A stretch of 64,000 nucleotides of DNA from Pratylenchus scribneri (Eukaryota > Nematoda > Chromadorea > Rhabditida > Pratylenchidae): the NCBI GenBank assembly GCA_030063045.1, contig JAQSEB010000017.1, positions 930,001 through 994,000 on the forward strand, written 5' to 3'. Below are positions 47,480-57,972 of the stretch, piece by piece. Under the pieces are notes generated by a model. That model worked only from the letters and a program-made list of their open reading frames with translations. It was not told the DNA's origin and did no database searches. The first letter of the stretch is position 1. Each line of letters starts with the position of its first letter. The translations under genes and the position numbers were made by a program.

Positions 47480-50400
47480 ATGCCTGAAATTTTTCAAATT
47501 GAATTTTTTGGTTCACAAATATCCGCGAAAGGGATTCCAATATTTTATCCCGGCCAAAATGTTCATGCCAGAGTTGTTCTCCATTTGCTAGAGCCAATGA
47601 ATGCCAAATCAATTGATTTGCACATCAGCGGGAAAGCCGAAGTGCTTTGGAGAATAGATGAAACAAAGTGAATTCAAATTTTGAAATATTTTAATGTATC
47701 CTTTGATTTATAGTAGTGATTACCATACCAAACGCATCCCTGTCCGCTCGGAAGCAATTTATTTAAATCAAAATATCCAACTTTGGGCACCACCGAATCA
47801 GCAAATTCTTCCTAATATTGAGCACATTTTTCCCTTCCAATTCACAGTACCTCCAAATTGTCCACCAAGTTTTGGAGGTGTAAAATGTTTTAAATAAACA
47901 ATTTCAAATATATTATTCAGAAATTGGCAATAAAGGATATATTCAATATGCTTGTTCCGTCAGCATCGATCGACCGTGTAAATGCGAGAAAAAGGTTGCA
48001 TTCATTCATCAAATTTATTTTCTTCTTCAGGCCAAATTTATTTTCCTTGTTTCTTCCTTTCTTGATTTGAACACAATCGAATGTGCATTGAGCCCAGTTA
48101 ATGCATATAATACTTACCAAAATATAGGCTGTTGTTTTTGGAGCCACCAAAGTAATGGCTGTTGCTTTTGGAAACATGGAAAAATAAAAACCGATGTTGG
48201 TTTTGTGATTATTTTTCCATTTTAAATTAAATTTAATACATATATATCTAGGTTCAATTGCCAAAAAGCGGATTTGTGCCAGGCGAATGGATTCCATTTT
48301 CCATTAAAATCAAAAATAGAACAGCAAAGCAAGTGAAAAAAGTGAAAGTAAAACTACTCCAAAATGCGATTTATGTTGCGCAGAAAGGTAGAATTCTGCA
48401 TTACGATTTTACAGATGGCACTATAGATTGGAGCATTGATCCTAAGAGTGAGTTCCAATCATTCAATCACCACTTCCAGCAGGATATCTCCACAATAATA
48501 TAAATAAAAAATTCATTTAAAGGAATAAAAGATTAATAAGTATTTTGAATAAATTATATACTAATGAAAATAAAAACACAAAATGTTTGGAGAAATAAAA
48601 ACACAAATTGTTTAGAGAAATAAAAACACAAAATGTTTGGAGAAATAAAAACACAAAATGTTTGGAGAAATAAAAACACAAATTGTTTAGAGAAATAAAA
48701 ACACAAAATGTTTGGAGAAATAAAAACACAAAATGTTTGGAGAAATAAAAACACAAAATGTTTGGAGAAATAAAAACACAAATTGTTTAGAGAAATAAAA
48801 ACACAAAATGTTTGGAGAAATAAAAACACAAAATGTTTGGAGAAATAAAAACATAAAATGTTTGGAGAAATAAAAACATAAAATGTTGGAGAAATAAAAA
48901 CACAAAATGTTTGGAGAAATAAAAACACAAAATGTTTGGAGAAATAAAAACATAAAATGTTTGGAGAAATAAAAACACAAAATGTTTGGAGAAATAAAAA
49001 CACAAAATGTTTGGAGAAATAAAAACACAAAATGTTTGGAGAAATAAAAACACAAAATGTTTGGAGAAATAAAAACACAAATTGTTTAGAGAAATAAAAA
49101 CACAAAATGTTTGGAGAAATAAAAACACAAAATGTTTGGAGAAATAAAAACACAAATTGTTTAGAGAAATAAAAACACAAAATGTTTGGAGAAATAAAAA
49201 CACAAAATGTTTGAAGAAATAAAAACACAAATTGTTTAGAGAAATAAAAACACAAAATGTTTGGAGAAATAAAAACACAAAATGTTTGGAGAAATAAAAA
49301 CACAAAATGTTTGGAGAAATAAAAACACAAATTGTTTAGAGAAATAAAAACACAAAATGTTTGGAGAAATAAAAACACAAAATGTTTGGAGAAATAAAAA
49401 CATAAAATGTTTGGAGAAATAAAAACATAAAATGTTGGAGAAATAAAAACACAAAATGTTTGGAGAAATAAAAACACAAAATGTTTGGAGAAATAAAAAC
49501 ATAAAATGTTTGGAGAAATAAAAACACAAAATGTTTGGAGAAATAAAAACACAAAATGTTTGGAGAAATAAAAACACAAAATGTTTGGAGAAATAAAAAC
49601 ACAAAATGTTTGGAGAAATAAAAACACAAATTGTTTAGAGAAATAAAAACACAAAATGTTTGGAGAAATAAAAACACAAAATGTTTGGAGAAATAAAAAC
49701 ACAAATTGTTTAGAGAAATAAAAACACAAAATGTTTGGAGAAATAAAAACACAAAATGTTTGGAGAAATAAAAACACAAATTGTTTAGAGAAATAAAAAC
49801 ATAAAATGTTTGGAGAAATAAAAACACAAAATGTTTGGAGAAATAAAAACACAAAATGTTTGAAAAAACATAAAAATGTTTGAAAAAACATAAAATGTTT
49901 AAAAAAACATAAAATGTTTGGAAAAATAAAATGTAAAATTCTTTTTATATATTTTCACTCTAATAAATTCAAATTTAAAATTAATTTTTTATTTGTATTT
50001 GTACATTGTGGAGACTGGAGATGACCTAGCACCATGAACTATTCTATCATATCCAAAATGTCTTAACAGTTACAAAACGCACTAAAAGGGAGGAAAGGAG
50101 CCGTAAAATTGCCGAAATGGAGGAACATTTCATGTTGGACCCCGGCTTGATAGGAACATTCCAAGGCCATTTGGCTGTCCCTCCATGCACACCCAGCTTC
50201 AACAAATGTCCAGTGATCCGCCTAAACTATTCCTTAGAGGTGTGGTGGGAAATGAAGGGAAGAGCCCAACTTGTCGTAGCCAATCGCCGCTAGTAATAGC
50301 TCATCTAAGACTGAAGAAATATTAATGGTTTTAATATCAAATTAGAGAGAAGAATCTTATTTATCCAAAGGTATTAATATTATATTTAAATTAGTTCAAA

Positions 50401-51009
50401 GGTTTAGGAATTATGCTCATAAAACCATTTAAAAAGACTTACTTAGGATTATCGGAATTTTCAATGATTTTTTAAGCCCAATTCCATCATTTTTTGAGCC
50501 AGTTTAAAATTATTACCTTTAGTTGGATAGCCTATAGCTTTCCCTATAATTTGATATTAAGACCATTAAAATTGCTTCCGTCCTTGATTAATTTTACAAA
50601 CGGTGACAAATTGGACGACGACAAATTGGGGCCTAATGAAGAATTAAAAAGCGCAAAAAATTGTTTTACAGGTAACAGTTGTAACCTCTGCTTTCTGTGG
50701 CGGTTCTAGAGCCGTTCAAGTGCCTTTATTAATTGGAACAATTCCAATTGACGAAGAATATTCAAATTCATCAATTCGCAATCCCAATTTGATAAATCCA
50801 TCGTTTACCCAGCCGATTGCGCCTTCACAATTTCCTGCTAAAGGTTTATTATTTTCTATTATTATCCATTATTTTATATTGCAGTTATTCCATCGCACCC
50901 TTCTTTACCCTCTCCTTCATTATATTCATGTTATTCTGAACATCCATTGCCATTGCCAACAAATAAAAAAATATATTCGGAAGAGTTGATGAAGAATATT
51001 CACCAATAA
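47480..51009 (+). CDS. Alpha-arrestin (arrestin domain-containing protein)
   Basis: Eight exons: 47480-47667, 47714-47877, 47921-47994, 48031-48195, 48252-48447, 50070-50239, 50672-50843, 50885-51009; 1254 nt, 417 aa, all in phase. Both arrestin folds are visible: N-terminal (GIPIFYPGQNVHARVVL, FPFQFTVPPNCPPSFGG, KGYIQYACSVSIDRPCKCEKK, VSSFLDLNTIE) and C-terminal (CCFWKHGKIKTDVQLPKSGF, VPGEWIPFSIKIKNRTAKQV, then LIRL-type VIRLNYSLEVTVV). The CC...CCFW...LP.SG..PGE pattern is typical of ARRDC proteins, adaptors for ubiquitin ligases and receptor trafficking. A PPxY motif is not obvious in the Pro/Ser-rich tail. Intron 5 (1.6 kb) is mostly a 25-bp minisatellite and intron 6 carries a family C MITE. 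A decayed partial copy lies at 44380-44640. Confidence 0.88.
48560..49930 (+). repeat. 25-bp minisatellite with higher-order structure in arrestin intron 5
   Basis: Unit AAATAAAAACACAAAATGTT plus TGGAG, over 50 copies, with two main variants (AAATGTTTGGAG and AATTGTTTAGAG) and rarer ones (ATAAAATG; one 24-bp unit). The pattern of variants repeats exactly with a 549-bp period (21 units of 25 bp plus one of 24), so a large block was duplicated. The long minus-strand open frames of repeated CVFISPNILCFYFSKHF are by-products. Confidence 0.97.
50280..50640. mobile_element. MITE, family C, in arrestin intron 6
   Basis: Left TTAATGGTTTTAATATCAAATTAGAGAG and right TTTGATATTAAGACCATTAA are inverse; ends in ACGGTGACAAATTGGACGACG, matching the ends of other family C copies. 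Confidence 0.55.
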
Positions 51010-51601
51010 AAATCAAATTTGTTGTCCCTAATACACTTTAAAATTTTAATTTCTATTTGGAAATAAAATTTTTAAAATTCTAGTAATTTAAAAATTTAAA
51101 GAAAACATATAAAATTTTTTTACAAATTTAAATGTTTCTTTTTGATGATAGATTAATTTTTATTACATACAAATAAAGAATAAGAAATGATCCCATAGTC
51201 TAATCCCTAATCAAATGCAAAAATATCAGAAGTTATGGCCAAATATAATAATTATATATAATTTTGGTCATAAAAATTATTTTGTCTGATTTAATTAAAA
51301 TTATTCTTTTAAAATTTGATTAGCATTTAATTTCTAAAAGGGAAGCTAATTTAAACAAAAATTAATATTAGAAAATATTATTCGAAAATAAAATTATAAA
51401 TTCACTAAACGTTTTTTATTTATAAAAACATAAATATATTCTAGCGAATTACAGAATTTATTAATTATTGCCATTATAAATATCCGAAAAAAAAAGAAAA
51501 AAAAACTAAAAAGCTTTTTTTAAAGGACAGAATTTATTATAATTTTTCAACAATTTTCAATTCTTCTTCTACATTTTCTTCAACAATTCCACCATATCAA
51601 T
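51010..51601. other. Spacer between convergent arrestin and GH30 genes
   Basis: AT-rich 3' flanks of two convergent genes; nothing else seen. Confidence 0.6.
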
Positions 51602-53559
51602 TCAATTGGACACAAATGTGGTCACACTTTTTGCCTGCAGTGTGTATGTGAATGATCCATTGGCCACATTCACATTTGCCTCATTCGAAATCTTTTTCCA
51701 CTCCGATGAAATATGCGGAGTGAATGTGGATGGAATTGGGCCGCCACCAATGCTGAATTGTTGGCTGACCGTATCACCCATGTTGACCGCAACGATCACA
51801 ACCTAAAATATTCTCAAATTATCCAAAAATAGGTATCTCCAACCTTATTTCCATTTTTGAAGGCACTAATGAAAACTCCATTGCTTGGAGTGTAGGTGGC
51901 ATCCACGCGAACAAATCCGGGCCGCACATATTTCGACCATTGGCCAATCACATAGGCACGAATTGTTGGATTCCCGTTCCCATCCAATGGACCGAGCGAA
52001 TTTTTTTCATTCTTGAACCACCACAGAAAATATGCATTATATTCGGCAATGGTCATTGAATCGTGTATTTCCTTTGCCGTTTGCATGCAACTCGCCCAAT
52101 CCCATCCATCATTGAAATGTTCGGTCATCCAAAGTTGTTTGCCTTTTTGTTTTGCCAAGGGGTAACTTCCCAATCCACCGCCGTAAATGTGTCCGGCGAT
52201 GATGGCCACTTTGGAGGCGGCGGACGGATCATTCTAAATATGTATTTATTTCCTCTTTTAAATTTTTATTTATCCACCAAAATTGCATCCGTAATGTCCT
52301 TTCGGAATTGGAATGATTCCGCGGCCATAATTTTCGTTCCCTGAATTCTTGAGCCGAAATTTTTGAGGAATGTGACCATTTGTGGTGGGTTCCAATCCAT
52401 CGATTCATAGGTCACTTTTATGTCCGGTTCATTTTGCACGGAAATTGCGTACAATTGTACGCCACTATTCCTCAATTGCTGCACAAAACTGTTCAAATGG
52501 TCGGCATATGCCTGATATTGGTCCGGTTTGAGGGAACCGCCGTTCACATTGTTGCTCGTTTTCATCCATGCTGGCGCAGTCCACGGGGTTGCCATTAGGG
52601 TTGCGCCCCCGTCCCCGCGGGTGTCACCCCCGACGGGGGCCCCCGCGGGGGTTTGAGTCTCACCCCCGTCCCACCCCCGAAGGTCCACCCCCGATCACTC
52701 CCGCCCCCGAACCTCCACCCCCGCGGGGGTACGGGGGTGAATATACACCCCATATTATTGGATTTTTCAGGGAAAATGGGGTTCGATAGGGAAACTTTGA
52801 CCAAATTTTTGTAGGATATTAAAATTTTTTATTAAAATTTTTCTCTGCGAGGCTATTTTTAGGTAAAATTTTAGCTGCGCGGCCATTTTTGGATGAAATT
52901 TTTTTCAAAAAAATTTTTTATTTGAAAAATTTGGCTTTTTAAAAAATTTACGCTACCCCCGCCCCCGCGGGGATCCCCGCGGGGGTCCCCGTCAAGGTCA
53001 CCCCCGTCCCCGCCCCCGAAGGTGCCACCCCCGATCACTCCCGCCCCCGTCCAACTCGCCCCCGACCCTCGGGAGCGCAACCCTAGTTGCCATCACTTGG
53101 GCCCCACGGGATGTGGCCTTTTGGGCGTTGGAAATTTCGTCGCCCCAATTTTTATTTGGATCAATTCGGAGACGAATAATTGATAAGCCAATTTGATTGT
53201 TGTTTCCATTTGCGAAACTTTAAAAAAATATTCGAAAATATATTTTTTATGAATAAATTTTTTATAAAATATAAAAATTACTTAAAAATTCTAATTTATT
53301 ATTAATCTGATCATTTTTTAAAAAATATTGTCAAAATTTACACAACAAAATATCTAAATAATAATAAAAACAATAAAACGAACAGCGAATTCATGGCATT
53401 ATCCGACGCTCTTCCCTGCCAAGCACTTGAGGCACCAAATCCTTGGATTGTTTGACGCACTCCGGCCAAATTGACATTTGCAGTGGCACAATGAACTGAA
53501 TTTTGTTGGGACAACAAAATACCAACAAGAGCGAATATCGAAGGGATGGGCAAAAACAT
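51602..53559 (-). pseudogene. GH30 (subfamily 8-like) glucuronoxylanase gene disrupted by a hAT-like insertion
   Basis: Secreted xylan-degrading enzyme of bacterial type; such genes in plant-parasitic nematodes are regarded as horizontally acquired. Exons: 53559-53384 (signal peptide MFLPIPSIFALVGILLSQQN, then QTIQGFGASSAWQG), 53217-52278 (interrupted), 52233-51844, 51802-51602. GH30 motifs: IGLSIIRLRIDP, the WTAPAWMK loop, acid/base Glu in SVQNEPD, nucleophile Glu in LWMTEHF, and a C-terminal beta-sandwich ending TTFVSN. Exon 2 is split at the Met-Ala-Thr before PWTAPAW by a 490-bp element plus 8-bp duplication (498 bp). Without it the exons total 1209 nt, 402 residues, all in phase. The insert introduces in-frame stops soon after its start, so this allele should not make full-length enzyme unless splicing removes it. 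Both catalytic Glu are intact, implying a recent hit. Confidence 0.88.
52596..53085. mobile_element. hAT-like non-autonomous element (490 bp) inside the GH30 coding exon
   Basis: Terminal inverted repeats TAGGGTTGCGC / GCGCAACCCTA and perfect 8-bp target duplication GTTGCCAT (52588-52595 and 53086-53093), typical of hAT. Both outer thirds are extremely GC-rich, built of CCCCCG/CGGGGG words; they share direct repeats containing CACCCCCGATCACTCCCGCC. The centre (about 52750-52950) is AT-rich. No transposase frame. Confidence 0.92.
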
Positions 53560-54414
53560 TTTATGACTTTTTTTGATGGATTAGGAAATGGAACTTATAA
53601 TGGGCCTAATGGAAATTTTTTCAACATTTATAAAGGCTTTGTGGAACAGTTGAACAATTAATTAAATTAATGAGCGCCAAATTAAGTTTATTAAAAAGAA
53701 TAGATTAAAAATTAAATTTAAGTTGAATAAATAATTCAACATCCGCTCGTCTTCTAAATCTTTTCCATTCAGTGACTGGAAGACCAATGGCCAATTATTG
53801 CGACCAAAAATTAATAAAGAATTTAATGCTAAATAAATTTCAAATTTAAGTTGAATAAACAATTCAACATCCGTTCAGCTTCCGCCGTTCAAAAAATAAA
53901 AAGAGTTCACGAATGGGCCATAGATTGATATTTTTTTAAACAAATTTTATCCATTAGCATGCAATTATTTCGACCAAAAATTAAGAAAGGTGAAGAATTG
54001 ATAAAATATATACATATTAAACTGTTTTATATATTTGTTTAATTTTGAACAAGAACAAAATTAATAAGATAATATTAGAAAATTATGGAAATAATATAAT
54101 CAAAATTAAAATTCAGTACCCCTATTATCCTCTTTCATCACCTTCTTGTGGAAAAAATTTATAAAAGCAAGATTAGGTTGCTTTTTAAATTCTACAATAA
54201 TTAAATACTAAATAAATATACAATACAAATTTAAAGAATCCAATTAATAGATTAATTTTTATCACAAAATTATATAAAAAAAAGATATTTCATTGGCATA
54301 AATGGAGAGAAAAAGTTCAATTGAATTAGCTGATAGTTTGAATCCGAAATAAATTAAAATATAAAAGAAATCCAAAATTGACTTGACATAAATTCCTCAA
54401 AAAAAATCATCGCA
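53560..54414. other. Intergenic region with a tandem duplication
   Basis: About 53705-53825 and 53833-53995 are diverged direct repeats (both contain TTTAAGTTGAATAAAxAATT then CAACATCCG, and CGACCAAAAATTAA). No gene supported; the open frame across it is shared by the repeat. Confidence 0.5.
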
Positions 54415-55782
54415 TTACTTTCTTTCCTTTGACATCATTCTGATCTCGCCACTCTCATCACTAGAATCAGTAGCAACATTGTTTGTTTCGGCATTTTGTT
54501 GTGAAGTGTGAATAGGCTCGGAATGGGCTGAACAAGGAATTAGTAACAAAATTAGAAAATTTAATAAAATAAATAACATTAAATGCTATCACAATAAAAT
54601 ACTTTTATGATTAAACCCCTCAGTAAACTCTTTAACTAACCACCTTGATCAATGCCGATTTCTTCAACATTCACAATTTCCTTCAATTGCTTTTGACATT
54701 TTTCCACTATTTGTTCATAGTCATATCCATCGAGAATAAACATTTGCTTCCATCCAAAATAGAATATTGTATTCTCTTGACAAATTCCCTCCGGGCATTT
54801 GTACAAATAAATCGGTTTATGAGGTTCTAAAAATTTGTTTCAAATATTTAAATATAATTATGTTAATGAATTATTTATTATATTATAATAACCATAATGA
54901 TGTGCTTGTATGGATAATTTGCATCCTTCTTGTCCAAATTGTAAATACAAATAAGCGATTTTTTGGAAAAACAATTCTTTGATGCCTCTCACAATAACAT
55001 TATTGCCTTCATGTTTTGTTTTGAATACCAACTTTCCATTTTTATTTCCTTTAAAATAAATATTCCTGGCAATAATTCTTTTAGCTTTGCAGTCCAACAC
55101 TGGTTCTAAAATAATTCAGATTTAATTTTATTGCCTAAGACAGGGCCAGAATTGGATGATAATTCCCCTCTGAATTTGCCAAAAAATGATCCCGAATTTA
55201 ATGAATTAGAATCCGACAAAACACATAATCCATCCTCAATCATTATTTTAAATTTAAATAAATAGCAAATTTCTTTCCTCAAATCCCCAAAATTGAATCA
55301 AATATAGAATATATACCATTTAAATCAGAGAATGGCTTTTCATTTCGGGATTTACGTTTCCTTCCTTTTGTATTATTTTCGTCTTCCATCTCCCTTTTTC
55401 TATCCTCCAACTTTCTTATTTCTATTGCAATTTGGTCCTCTCTAAAATAAAATACTCCAAATTTTTCTGTAAAATAAACATCGTTTCCATTTTTGAATAT
55501 CTCTTCCGACACTCGTTCCGCTTTATTTTTCGCCTTTTTTCCCTTTCTTCCTTTCTTTCCACTTTCTTCATTGTTAGCCTCATTATCATTAAGTTCATTG
55601 TGGGGAATTTCTTGTAAAATGAATCTTTGTGCAATGATTTTTTGTGCAACTGGATGATCCGGTTCATTAATCAATTTCAATTCACAAAATGGTTTGTTCT
55701 TATCCTCATGATCATGACCATCACATTCAATTTGTGGGTAAATGACGGCCGTCAAAAATAAAAGAATGATGAAGGGTGGCAT
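54415..55782 (-). CDS. Secreted Lys/Arg-rich protein of unknown function (324 aa)
   Basis: Exons 55782-55317, 55105-54893, 54826-54644 and 54527-54415 total 975 nt, phases consistent. I start at MPPFIILLFLTAVIYPQIEC, a clear signal peptide, rather than 30 codons upstream; a CTTTCTAG acceptor lies 6 bases before this ATG. Exon 1 then encodes an acidic segment followed by two strongly basic clusters (KKGRKGKKAKNKAER and KGRKRKSRNEK) that look like nuclear-localisation signals. Later exons carry two regions of alternating Ile/Lys with scattered Cys, and LYKCPEGICQENTIFYFGWKQ. The C-terminal exon is Ser/Asp/Glu rich. The N-terminal (CELKLINE...AQKIIAQRFI) and middle (LDCKAKRIIARNIYF) parts may be a diverged internal repeat. 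No known family. Signal peptide plus nuclear-type basic clusters is a pattern seen in some plant-nematode effectors; inference only. Confidence 0.78.
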
Positions 55783-55835
55783 TTTCCCTAGAAAGAGGTA
55801 TAGAAACTTGATTTGATGAATGATGGAGGATTTAA

Positions 55836-56167
55836 GGTACTTCTTAATTATAAATTTCCTATTAGTGACCACTGGGTCAATTTTCCGAGTGACAACTTTT
55901 CTGAATTTTTAGAAACAAAAAATGCACCTCTAAATTGGTTAGTTTTGACATGAATTTTTCGATAGGGGGGTTACTAATAGGGAGGGGGTTACAAATAGAG
56001 ATAGGGTTACTAATAGGAAATTTACTATATGTTTCCAGATTTGAAAAAATTTTATCGAGTTTCTTATTTAATTCATTTAAAACGATTTAAAACACTATTT
56101 TAGAGTTAGAATCTTTTGACTAATTTTGGGGATGAAAAAATCTTGAGACAGATAATTAAGAAGTACC
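55836..56167. mobile_element. MITE, family A-like
   Basis: Perfect 16-bp terminal inverted repeats GGTACTTCTTAATTAT / ATAATTAAGAAGTACC, 332 bp, with GATGAAAAAATCTTGAGACAG just inside the right end as in other family A copies. Lies directly upstream of the secreted-protein gene. Confidence 0.7.
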
Positions 56168-56641
56168 GGAATTAATTTATAAACAAAATTTTTTTAACAA
56201 TTCCCAAATTTTATTCCCGGAATATTCAATTACATTAAAAGAAAATAAAAATCATATTAACTTATTTTAGTTATATTTTGAGAAATGAAGTTAGTTGGGA
56301 AGTGAAATAATAAATGAAAAAGAAATGCCCTCCTTGAATGGCCGCATTAATATTTATTTCCTGTTTTTGTTTTGATTCATTGCACATGCGCATGCGCATG
56401 CTCAATTCCTTATCCCACTTCTCCATTTTGCCCTTTTTAGCTCACCGGCTTTTCCATCTCTCCTCTCATTGAAACCACACTTTTGGCATAAAAATGAAAC
56501 TCGCATGGCCGTAAATCTCGTAATTGTAAATGTCTTCAAAATTAAAACTGTAAAATTCATAATTTCTATTTAAAATCTCGTAATTAAGACCAATTTGCCC
56601 CTACTTTCACTTCCCATCAGCCCTTCTCAATATCAATACAC

Positions 56642-57848
56642 CAGAGATTGGTATACTTGGGAAATTGCCAACTATACTCTACCTCTACCTATACCTGACC
56701 ACAGGTAGAGTTACCTATACATCTACCTATACTTTTTTTTTTGGCAGGTAGAGTAGAGTATAGGTATAGGTAGAGTATAGCAGTTTCCTATACCTTTTCC
56801 TATACCTTTTCGAAAATTTCAATTTTTAGTAAAAAATTTTTTCTTTAATTTAAAATGACAATAAATGTAATAAATATTGCAAAATTTATATCGAGTAACA
56901 ATTAATCAAATTTACTTTGTCATGTGGATAAATGATTTCTGGTTTAAAAGTTCAGAACAATTTGTTCCCTTTTTTGGCTCTACTTTAGTATATGGTAGCA
57001 GGAATTGGAACATGTATGATATATCATTCGATTCCTCTCGATGAGCTGAGTATGAACTATGAATCTACAAAATTTTTATGCCGGAGGCGTCTAGAAAAAA
57101 TATGATGAAATTTGGAAAAATGAAGGGTCACCCCTATGGGTCGAAACATGAAAATTTTTGAAATTTTTTGACCCAAAGGAGGATCTTTTGTTTCTTTATC
57201 ATATTGTAACATTTTTACTAGGCACCTCCGGCAGAAAATAGTTACAGATTCGTACTCAGCTCGACGAGGAGTGTAGAATGGTATATCATACATGTTCCAA
57301 TTTCTGCTACCATATATTAAAATGACCCCCTTTTCTTTTCGGTAGCCAAGTTCGGATTACTGAAAATCCACTTGTGAAATTCTTTAGTAATGTAGCGAAA
57401 AATTTGCAGAGTGAAAAAAATTTACTATAAATAACTTCGCAAAAAAGCCATAAATGATCACGCAATAAAAAAATTTGGCCATAAGAGGTCCTGAACAAAA
57501 AATTTGGCTAAAAATTCCCGCGGTAGCGAAAAATTCTGGCCATAATGGCCTCGCAGTGAAAAAAATTTAACCGTAAATGATTAATTTCCGAAAAAAAAAT
57601 TACAAAATGACAGAAAAAAATATGAAAAATTAAGGAAATTCTCCTAAATTTTTGGGTATAGAAAGAAGCTATAGGTATAGGAAAAAGTATAGGAAAACAC
57701 CTCTATCTTTAGCTGGAAATTTTTTGCTCTACTCTACATCTACCTTTAGCTGGCCTTAGGTAGAGTATAGGTATAGGAAGCTATAGCTATAGGTATAGGT
57801 ATAGAATCACCTATACTCTACTTTTTCCTATAGCTATACCAATCTCTG
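56642..57848. mobile_element. hAT-like non-autonomous element (1.2 kb) with 8-bp target-site duplication
   Basis: Ends CAGAGATTGGTATA / TATACCAATCTCTG, flanked by identical CAATACAC at 56634-56641 and 57849-57856. Subterminal zones are packed with repeats of TAGAGTATAGGTA and its inverse. No transposase frame. A second palindrome (56985-57322) is nested inside. Confidence 0.88.
56985..57322. mobile_element. Foldback element nested in the 1.2-kb hAT-like element
   Basis: Arms of about 75 bp: left TTAGTATATGGTAGCAGGAA then TTGGAACATGTATGATATAT; right the inverse ending TTCTGCTACCATATATTAA. Its interior includes GGAGGATCTTTTG and TGCCGGAGGCGTCTAG, partly inverse too. Confidence 0.7.
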
Positions 57849-57952
57849 CAATACACCAATCAATCAACATCGATTCTAATCAAAACACAGCTGCATTTCC
57901 GTTGGCCAATTTCATGGCCCCAATCCCAATTCTATTTCATCGGCATTTTTAT

Positions 57953-57972
57953 CCCCCCCCCCCCCCCCCCCC
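57953..57972 (+). repeat. Poly-C tract (20 C)
   Basis: Twenty C followed by GCTCCCCGCCCCCTCCCCCC, making a 40-bp C-rich block with G-quadruplex potential on the other strand. Confidence 0.93.

Noticed and set aside
48517..49891. Minus-strand open frames up to 445 codons (repeated FCVFISPNILCFYFSK)
   Set aside because: Encoded by a 25-bp minisatellite inside an arrestin intron; composition and periodicity are purely those of the repeat.
52568..53080. Gly/Arg/Pro-rich frames within the GH30 exon
   Set aside because: They arise from the CCCCCG-rich ends of the inserted element, not from the gene.
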